From Sandaracinobacteroides hominis (GTDB lineage Bacteria; Pseudomonadota; Alphaproteobacteria; Sphingomonadales; Sphingomonadaceae): DNA of 64,000 bases. The notes under the pieces were generated by a model, which saw only the letters and a program-made list of their open reading frames with translations, was not told the DNA's origin and did not search any database. Made by a program: the position numbers and the translations under genes. Positions 58,275 through 64,000 of the stretch are shown one piece after another. How positions within the stretch are numbered: the stretch's first letter is position 1; the number at the start of each line of letters is the position of its first letter. The DNA is taken from NCBI RefSeq assembly GCF_016464365.1, contig NZ_JADCUC010000003.1, positions 390,029 through 454,028 of the forward strand, in the 5' to 3' direction.

Positions 58275-61200
58275 ATGAGCAGCGGAGTGGATCGCCGGAC
58301 AGTCATCGGCGCGGCGGGTGCATTGGCATCGGCCACATTGGCAAAGGGCGCCGTCGCAAAGGACGGCCGAAAGCTGAACGTGCTGATGATCCTGACCGAT
58401 CAGGAACAGGGCGTCGCCAGCCTGCCGGAGGGGCTTCTGGAAATGTTGCCCGCACACCGCGAGCTGATGGAGCGGGGCACGCTGGTGGAGAACTACCATG
58501 TGCACACCTCCCCCTGCACGCCGTCGCGCTCCACCATCCTGACCGGCCGCCATACCCAGCAGACCGGCATGTTCCTGAACAGCGACAACGCCCCCAATCC
58601 GGAGTTGCCGAAGGACATGCCGACGCTGGGGCACATGATGCAGAAGGCGGGTTACTACACCAGCTACAAGGGCAAATGGCATCTTTCCCGCATCAACTAC
58701 GAGCGCAACTGGAACCGGGTGCCGGGCGGCGTCTATCCCAACACCGAGCGGGCGCTGGAGCCTTATGGCTTCCACGACTATGGCTTCGATGGCGAGGAGC
58801 TGGGCCTGACCTGGGACGGCTATCGCTCGGACATGTTCGTGGCCGGCGATGCCGCCCGCTCGATCTTCGATTTCGCCCGCCGCGACAAGGCGGGCGGCAA
58901 GCCGTGGTTCATGGTGGTGGGGCTGGTGAACCCGCACGACATCATGTTCTACGACGCCACCGGCGAGCAGGCGAAGAGCCGCCCGCATCCGGATGCGCTG
59001 GCCCCCGTGCGGCGCGAGCCGGGCGATCCGATCTATGAAACCGACCTTGGCTTCGACATGCCGGAAAGCTTCTACAAGGACGATCTTTCCACCAAGCCCG
59101 AGGCACACCGCGCCATCCAGAGGCAGAACGACCGCTTCTTCGGCGCCATGCCGCTCAGCGACATCGCCTCGTGGAAGCGCTTCCGAAACTATTACTACAA
59201 CTGCCTGCGCGATGTGGACCGGCGGCTGGCACAGCTGCTGTGGGCGCTGAAGGATAGCGGCCAGCTCGACAACACCATTATCCTCTACACGACGGACCAT
59301 GGCGAGCGCTGCGGCGCGCACGGGATGCGTCAGAAGGCCGGCACCATCTACCGCGAGGAATCCAACGTGCCGATGATCATCGTCCACCCGGACCGGAAAG
59401 GCGGGCAGACGACGAAGAAGCTGATGGGCGCGATCGACATTGCGCCAACCTTGTTGTCGCTGGCAGGAATGTCGGCGGCGGAGGCGAAGAAAAACTATCC
59501 CGATCTGCCGGGCGTCGATGTAAGCGCGGTTCTGGCAGCGCCGGAGAAGCCGACTGCGCGCGACGAGCGCGGCATGCTCTTCAACTACGCCGTCGCCCAC
59601 ATGTGGGAGCCGCTGCCGAAGGCGCCGACCGGGCCGGTTCCGCCTGCCGCTCAGATCAGCGACTACAGCAAGGTCTATGATCTGTCGAAGCGGCGCCTGC
59701 ACCGCGGCGTCCACGATGGCCGCTACAAGTTCGCCCGCTACTTCGCCCCGGCGCACCACCATATCCCGACAGATTGGGCAACGCTCACGCGGCTGAACGA
59801 TCTGGAACTCTACGATACGGAGGCCGATCCCGGCGAGATCGTGAACCTCGCCAACGACCCGAAGTATCGCGACACGGTGCTGCGGCTGAACCGGATGGCC
59901 GACGTGCACGGCCTGACATTGTCGTTCAACGGCAGCTCGAACACCAGCGGAGACGCGGGAACGACGGAAGTCGATGTCGCGGGATCGGTCGCCACCAGCG
60001 GCCGCACCGCGCATGCAATACTGGCGCAGTCTATCGGCGGCGGCGGCGGCGCGGCGATCGGGGGGCAGGTTACGGCGGGGCAGTCCAACGGCGGAACCGG
60101 CAACGGCGACGGCAGCACGGTAACGGTTTCCACCACGGCCGGTGCCACAATATCCACCGCTGGCGACGGCGCCTATGGGATCCTCGCCCAGTCGATCGGC
60201 GGCGGCGGAGGGCTTGGCGGCGACCCCGGCAGCGTGTCGAAAATGCAGCTTCTGGCGGGCGGAACCTCGGCGATCGCCGCAGGGACGGGCGCTGGCGGGC
60301 AGGTCACCATCGGGCTGACGGGCACGAACCTCACGACAACGGGCAAACTCGCCCCGGCGATCTACGCCCAGTCGCTGGGCGGCGGCGGCGGCCTGATTGC
60401 GCAGGCCGGAACCCTGTTCAGCGGGGCGGCCGGAGGATCGGGGAGTGGCGCGTCCGTTTCGGTCGCGCTGGTCAACAGCAACATTCTGGCCAGTGGCGAC
60501 CAGTCGTCCGCCATCGTCATCCAGACCAACGGCACCGGCAGCGCAGCCATCTCGCTCGATGCGCAAAGTTCGGTGGTCGGAGGCGCGACGAGCACCACCG
60601 GCGCAATCCCCGTGGCCGCTATCCATATCCAGCAAGGCAGCGGCAACAGCATCACCAACGCCGGGAAGATCGCGGCGTCCGGCAGCTTGAACCTCACCGC
60701 CGTCCTTTCGGATGCCGCCGTCCAGATCACCAACACCGGTACCATCACCGGCGCAATCGTCACCGCGGGCAACGGAAGCACGCTTGCCAACGGCGTGGGC
60801 GGCGTGCTCGATCCCGGCGCGACCATCGCGCTTGGCGCCGGCGGCCGTATGGTCAACGCCGGCACGCTCCACCTAGGCGGGGTGCGAACAATCGGCTCCA
60901 CGACCGTGACCGGCAATCTCTCGGGGCCGGGCAGGATCGTGTTCGACGCGGACTTCGTTCAGGGCGTCAGCGACAAGCTGATCGTGAACGGCAGTGCCGA
61001 GATCGCCGGCGTGATCGAAGTCAATCCCAGCACGATGCGCAACGCCAGGCTGGCACTGGTCTCGGCCAGCGGTGGGGTCACGCTCGATCCGGCGCTGGCA
61101 GCGACGCAGAGCGCAAACCAGCTGTTCACCTATCGTTTCACCTCGGACGGCACGACGCTTTATGCCGCCCCGCAAGCGCAGTTCGAGCAGGCGTCCAGCG

Positions 61201-62294
61201 GGCTGGGCGAGGCGCGGGCAGCGGTTGGAATCCACCTCCAGGCGCTGTTCGACAGCGGTGAATCGTTCGACACCGGCTTCACTGCACTCGCCAATCTCGC
61301 CAGCCACGCGGATTACGCCAACACGCTTGAAAGCCTGACCGGCCAGGCATTGGGCGCGACTGCGGCCTGGCGCTATCAGGCAAGCCGTCGGTTTGTCTCC
61401 GATGTGAACAGCGCTTGCGAAACCGCCCGCAAAACCAATTGCACCTGGGCCCGCGTTCAAGGCGGACGCACCCGGCAAAGCGATACCACGGACTCGCTCG
61501 GCTACGACGCACGCTACCAGATCTTCGAGATCGGGGCGCAGATCCGCATCAGCGACGATCTATATCTGGGCGGCGCGCTGGCGTACGAGAACAGCGACTT
61601 GCGCGATACGGATCGCACGGCTCGGACCAGGGGCAACTCGATCCTCGGCGCGATCGCGCTGCACTACCGCACAGACCGGTTGGAGATCGTGGGGACGGTC
61701 GACGGGGGATATGGCTGGTATAGCAGCAACCGGCAGATCACCGTCGGCTCCGATATCGCACAGGCCAGCGCCAATCCGCAGCTTTGGAATCTGGGCGCCG
61801 CCGTCGCTGCAAGCTACCGCATCCCACTTGGCGCGGACAGCTATCTGAAGCCGTTCGCCGAAGTTCGGGGCACCCATGTGCACACCAAGGCCACCAGCGA
61901 AAAAAGCGCATCGGTGTTTGCGCTGGAGATGCTGGCCACGAGCGATTTCGCGATCAGCAGCCTGATCGGGTCGGAGCTGGGCGCCACGATAAAGCTTGGC
62001 GAAGGGAAACGCCTGAAGCCGTTCGTTTCCGCCGCGGCGGTGTTCGCAGACGACACCGATTGGAAAACCTCCGCAAGGTTCGTGGGCGAGTCCGGGGGCG
62101 AATCCGGCGGCGAAACCGGAACCGCCGACCCCTTCTCCGTCCACACCCGCAGTCCCGGCACCTTCGGCCGCTTCGGCATCGGCGCCGAACTCACCAGCGG
62201 CTCCAACTTCGCCTTCACCCTTAGCTACAACCCCGAATTCGGCAGCGGCTACACGACCCACCAAGGCGTGGCCCGGCTGACATACCGCTTCTGA
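58275..62294 (+). CDS. In-frame chimera: S1-type sulfatase fused to autotransporter passenger tail and beta-barrel
   Basis: Residues 1 to about 540 are a sulfatase: a twin-arginine-like start (VDRRTVIGAAGALASATLAK), metal-site Asp in NVLMILTDQEQG, the formylglycine signature CTPSRSTILTGR (Cys is the modified residue), YKGKWHLS, TTDHGERCGAHGM and the sulfatase-tail ELYDTEADPGEIVNLANDP. At about residue 540 (59892-59900, NRMADVHG) it passes without stop into autotransporter sequence with AQSIGGGGG repeats. A barrel follows from about residue 1060, ending ARLTYRF. The last 800 residues align end to end with residues 1234-2033 of the large autotransporter at 45687-51788. GGGAGAGGGA precedes ATG 58275; an upstream ATG overlaps the receptor stop. 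Whether the hybrid folds or is exported is unknown. Confidence 0.85.
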   Translation: MSSGVDRRTVIGAAGALASATLAKGAVAKDGRKLNVLMILTDQEQGVASLPEGLLEMLPAHRELMERGTLVENYHVHTSPCTPSRSTILTGRHTQQTGMFLNSDNAPNPELPKDMPTLGHMMQKAGYYTSYKGKWHLSRINYERNWNRVPGGVYPNTERALEPYGFHDYGFDGEELGLTWDGYRSDMFVAGDAARSIFDFARRDKAGGKPWFMVVGLVNPHDIMFYDATGEQAKSRPHPDALAPVRREPGDPIYETDLGFDMPESFYKDDLSTKPEAHRAIQRQNDRFFGAMPLSDIASWKRFRNYYYNCLRDVDRRLAQLLWALKDSGQLDNTIILYTTDHGERCGAHGMRQKAGTIYREESNVPMIIVHPDRKGGQTTKKLMGAIDIAPTLLSLAGMSAAEAKKNYPDLPGVDVSAVLAAPEKPTARDERGMLFNYAVAHMWEPLPKAPTGPVPPAAQISDYSKVYDLSKRRLHRGVHDGRYKFARYFAPAHHHIPTDWATLTRLNDLELYDTEADPGEIVNLANDPKYRDTVLRLNRMADVHGLTLSFNGSSNTSGDAGTTEVDVAGSVATSGRTAHAILAQSIGGGGGAAIGGQVTAGQSNGGTGNGDGSTVTVSTTAGATISTAGDGAYGILAQSIGGGGGLGGDPGSVSKMQLLAGGTSAIAAGTGAGGQVTIGLTGTNLTTTGKLAPAIYAQSLGGGGGLIAQAGTLFSGAAGGSGSGASVSVALVNSNILASGDQSSAIVIQTNGTGSAAISLDAQSSVVGGATSTTGAIPVAAIHIQQGSGNSITNAGKIAASGSLNLTAVLSDAAVQITNTGTITGAIVTAGNGSTLANGVGGVLDPGATIALGAGGRMVNAGTLHLGGVRTIGSTTVTGNLSGPGRIVFDADFVQGVSDKLIVNGSAEIAGVIEVNPSTMRNARLALVSASGGVTLDPALAATQSANQLFTYRFTSDGTTLYAAPQAQFEQASSGLGEARAAVGIHLQALFDSGESFDTGFTALANLASHADYANTLESLTGQALGATAAWRYQASRRFVSDVNSACETARKTNCTWARVQGGRTRQSDTTDSLGYDARYQIFEIGAQIRISDDLYLGGALAYENSDLRDTDRTARTRGNSILGAIALHYRTDRLEIVGTVDGGYGWYSSNRQITVGSDIAQASANPQLWNLGAAVAASYRIPLGADSYLKPFAEVRGTHVHTKATSEKSASVFALEMLATSDFAISSLIGSELGATIKLGEGKRLKPFVSAAAVFADDTDWKTSARFVGESGGESGGETGTADPFSVHTRSPGTFGRFGIGAELTSGSNFAFTLSYNPEFGSGYTTHQGVARLTYRF

Positions 62295-62356
62295 CCGACA
62301 CAAGTTTCGAAAAACTCTGAGACCAGTCGACCATCAGACTCGTCTTCAGACAGGGC

Positions 62357-62384
62357 TTGACGATAAATCTATCTAGGTAGATTT
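62357..62384 (+). promoter_or_regulatory. Promoter/operator of the padR gene
   Basis: TTGACG (62357-62362) is a -35 candidate. It is followed by a 20-bp near-palindrome, AAATCTATCTAGGTAGATTT (62365-62384), with 7-bp perfect arms around a CTAG core. The palindrome ends directly before the padR start codons, as expected for an autorepressor site, and implies a very short leader. Confidence 0.6.
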
Positions 62385-62391
62385 AGTGCGC

Positions 62392-62703
62392 ATGTCCCGA
62401 TCGCGCGCCCTCTCGCCCCATGCCCGGATGGTCCTCGCCGTCCTGCTCGACGCCGGTAGCCAATGGTCGCACGGCTATGAACTGGCGCGGCTCGCCAGTG
62501 TAAAATCCGGCACCCTCTACCCCTTGCTGATCCGTCTGGAGGCGCAAGGGCACCTGGAGGCGGAATGGCAGATGCCGCCCGAAGGTGGTCGCCCGCCACG
62601 GCACGCCTATCGGCTGACGGCGAGCGGCGTGCAGCTTGCCCGCGCCAATCCCCCGGTGCAGCCCGTGACACCGGCCTTTGTGCACCGGGAGGCGGCTGTA
62701 TGA
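62392..62703 (+). CDS. PadR family transcriptional regulator
   Basis: The 103-residue winged-helix protein has the PadR pattern: MVLAVLLDAGSQWSHGYELA, the recognition helix KSGTLYPLLIRLEAQGHLEA, and the wing EGGRPPRHAYRLTASG. GTG 62386 is an alternative start two codons upstream. The stop overlaps the ATG of the following membrane protein, and such PadR-membrane protein pairs are common. Confidence 0.88.
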   Translation: MSRSRALSPHARMVLAVLLDAGSQWSHGYELARLASVKSGTLYPLLIRLEAQGHLEAEWQMPPEGGRPPRHAYRLTASGVQLARANPPVQPVTPAFVHREAAV

Positions 62704-63881
62704 GCTTCGGCCTTCACCGCAGTCTCGCCGACTTGGCCTGCCGCCTTCTGCAGGCGGCACTGCCGTCTTCGTTGCAGTCGTGGGGATGGGCGGTTCGCTG
62801 CGAGACGGCCGACATCCCGGACGATACGAAAGCGCTCCTCTTCGCGCTCGACAGCCTGTGCGGGCTCCTGCCGCGCGCAGTCGCGGCGCGTCTTCTCCAA
62901 CCCTTCGTCTCGCGGGGCGGCGACGGCGCACATTTCTCCGGAGGTTCGATCCCCATGACTCTCTATGACGCCATTGTTCGTCGCCCACGTGCGCTCGGCA
63001 TTGCCTGCGCAATCGTGGCTGTCGGGCTCGGCCTTGCCTATATGGCAATCGCCCGGGCGCCGATGCGCTATCTCGCGATCAACGTCGCTGCATTGGCGAT
63101 CGGCCTGACGATGCTGGCCCTGCTGGGTCGAACAGCCCTGGCAGCACGACAATGGACGGGCGGCGCCATCGTCGTGATGGCGGGCGCACTGCTGGCGACC
63201 GCCCTGTTGGGCTCCAGGGTCGAGGGCGCGGCTCGATGGGTGAACCTTGGCGGATTGGCGATCCAGCCAAGCCTGATCCTGTTGCCCGTTATGCTTATGG
63301 CCTTCGCGCAGACGCGCGGCCGGGTGGCGACCGCCGGCATACTGGTTGCTGCCGCCGCCATGGCGCTTCAGCCCGACCGGGCGATGGCCGGAATGCTGGT
63401 GCTGGGTCTGGCCGCCCTCGCGATCGTCCGCCCGGACCGGCACGTCCTGGTGGCACTCGCCGCCGCCGTCACCGGCTTCGCGGCAACGCTGGTTCGTGCC
63501 GATACGCTGCCCGCGGTCCCCTATGTCGACCAGATATTCTATTCGTCGTTCGACGTTCATGCGGTGGCCGGAATGGCGGTTCTGGGAGGGACGGGCCTGC
63601 TCCTGGTCCCTGCGGTCGTCGGCTGGAGTCGCGATGCGGAAAACCGCGCAACCTATGCCGTATTCGGCGCCGTTTGGTTCACCGTGATCGCGGCGGCGGC
63701 GCTGGGCAATTATCCGACGCCGATGGTCGGCTATGGCAGCAGCGCCATCATCGGATATGCTCTGAGCCTTCTGGCGCTGCCGAAGCCGGCAAGCGCACCA
63801 ACAGCAACAGCGCCCGAAACTGACTCCGAGTTGGACAGGACGCAAAACGACCGGCACCTCCTCGCCGGCCTAGGTGTTTAG
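62700..63881 (+). CDS. Membrane protein with FtsW/RodA-like signature, 3' end altered by an IS
   Basis: The 393-residue product has a soluble N-terminal region of about 75 residues (ALPSSLQSWGWAVRCETADI), as in other PadR-linked membrane proteins, then about nine to ten membrane segments from LGIACAIVAVGLGLAYMAIA. The stretch VEGAARWVNLGGLAIQPSLI strongly recalls the GARRWIxLGxxxxQPSE motif of FtsW/RodA peptidoglycan polymerases, though the conserved Glu is replaced by Leu. The final codons (after HLLAGL) read into an IS481-type element, so the native C-terminus is lost or was nearby. Function not established. Confidence 0.7.
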   Translation: MSFGLHRSLADLACRLLQAALPSSLQSWGWAVRCETADIPDDTKALLFALDSLCGLLPRAVAARLLQPFVSRGGDGAHFSGGSIPMTLYDAIVRRPRALGIACAIVAVGLGLAYMAIARAPMRYLAINVAALAIGLTMLALLGRTALAARQWTGGAIVVMAGALLATALLGSRVEGAARWVNLGGLAIQPSLILLPVMLMAFAQTRGRVATAGILVAAAAMALQPDRAMAGMLVLGLAALAIVRPDRHVLVALAAAVTGFAATLVRADTLPAVPYVDQIFYSSFDVHAVAGMAVLGGTGLLLVPAVVGWSRDAENRATYAVFGAVWFTVIAAAALGNYPTPMVGYGSSAIIGYALSLLALPKPASAPTATAPETDSELDRTQNDRHLLAGLGV

Positions 63882-64000
63882 TCCCAGAGTGTGATGGTGT
63901 GGCTGGACGATAAACACATCTGGCTTGGATTTCCAGAGTTCCTCGATGGCTTCGTATGGTGTCCTGAACCTGAGCGCCTTGAGCTGCTTGGCGAAGTTGT
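63870..64000 (-). CDS. IS481-family transposase, C-terminal part (runs off the window)
   Basis: The last 42 residues of a transposase are visible: NFAKQLKALRFRTPYEAIEE, then LWKSKPDVFIVQPHHHTLGLNT (two overlapping readings), the usual ending of IS481-family DDE transposases. Its stop TAG is supplied by the CTAG of the flanking target, outside the element proper. The gene overlaps the end of the membrane protein gene by 12 bp. Confidence 0.85.
   Translation of the reverse strand, partial: NFAKQLKALRFRTPYEAIEELWKSKPDVFIVQPHHHTLGLNT
63875..64000 (-). mobile_element. IS481-family insertion sequence, one end
   Basis: The element end reads TGTTTAGTCCCAGAGTGTG, directly next to CCTAGG (63869-63874). 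IS481 elements prefer NCTAGN targets and duplicate them, so this is a convincing junction. The other end and the second target copy lie beyond the window. Confidence 0.75.

Noticed and set aside
58206..60872. A minus-strand open frame of 888 codons across the sulfatase chimera
   Set aside because: Composition-driven antisense frame; rich in His/Arg/Gln with no family motif, while the plus strand encodes clear catalytic motifs.
1..64000. tRNA, rRNA, integrase attachment sites, replication origin or prophage genes
   Set aside because: I looked for these and saw no convincing cloverleaf, rRNA segment, integrase or phage structural gene; the only mobile element recognised is the IS481 end.

Overview
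The window looks like the chromosome of a high-GC alphaproteobacterium, most likely a sphingomonad (Sphingomonadales). The grounds are strong third-position G/C, three TonB-dependent receptors, an imuA-imuB-dnaE2 cassette behind a GAAC-N7-GAAC SOS box, giant glycine-rich autotransporters and an acetoacetyl-CoA reductase. Taxonomy is inferred from gene content only. Most of the sequence is coded, and genes are packed into operons with 1-4 bp start/stop overlaps.

Region by region. 1-8.3 kb: a flagellar basal-body and export operon on the minus strand (regulator-fliE-fliF-fliG-fliH-fliI-fliJ-fliK-fliL and a partial gene, probably fliM). It is headed by a stand-alone sigma-54 activator behind a consensus -24/-12 promoter. 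8.4-10.1 kb: ribosome rescue factor ArfB and a Bcr/CflA exporter. 10.2-15.3 kb: a plus-strand run of a split glycosyltransferase pair (Alg14/Alg13-like), a lone molybdenum hydroxylase large subunit, ferrochelatase and acetoacetyl-CoA reductase, closed by a terminator. 15.4-19.6 kb: a small ribbon-helix-helix protein, an operon of APH-like kinase, acyl-CoA dehydrogenase and Nudix hydrolase, and two secreted beta/gamma-crystallin-like proteins. 19.7-26.3 kb: probable sulfur scavenging (SdsA-type alkyl sulfatase; Rrf2 regulator, RBBP9-type hydrolase, YezD and a TonB receptor), with a pantothenate kinase-like gene. 26.4-32.9 kb: FAD-linked oxidase, two medium-chain reductases, DUF1838 and DUF3089 secreted proteins, and the remnant of a flavin amine oxidase.

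33-40 kb is an iron and redox locus. It holds a Fiu-like siderophore receptor, TonB and PiuC on one strand, and PepSY, DUF2271, DUF4198 and ApbE on the other. Both the receptor and the PepSY operon are preceded by TGC-N9-GCA Fur-box candidates. DUF2271 carries an ApbE-type flavinylation motif, which suggests extracytosolic electron transfer, perhaps to ferric iron. 40.2-45.7 kb is the SOS mutagenesis cassette.

45.7-62.3 kb is the most unusual part. A 2033-residue glycine-rich autotransporter lies below an AmpH-like serine hydrolase gene. After three regulator genes (TetR, LysR, TetR) comes a TonB receptor translationally linked to an S1-type sulfatase. That sulfatase reads in frame, without a stop, into the last 800 residues of a second autotransporter. 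The join falls where homology to the first autotransporter begins, so the gene is a chimera of two exported protein types.

62.3-64 kb: a PadR-type regulator behind a 20-bp palindrome, and a membrane protein with an FtsW/RodA-like signature. Its 3' end is cut by an IS481-family element inserted at a CCTAGG target, and the element runs off the window.
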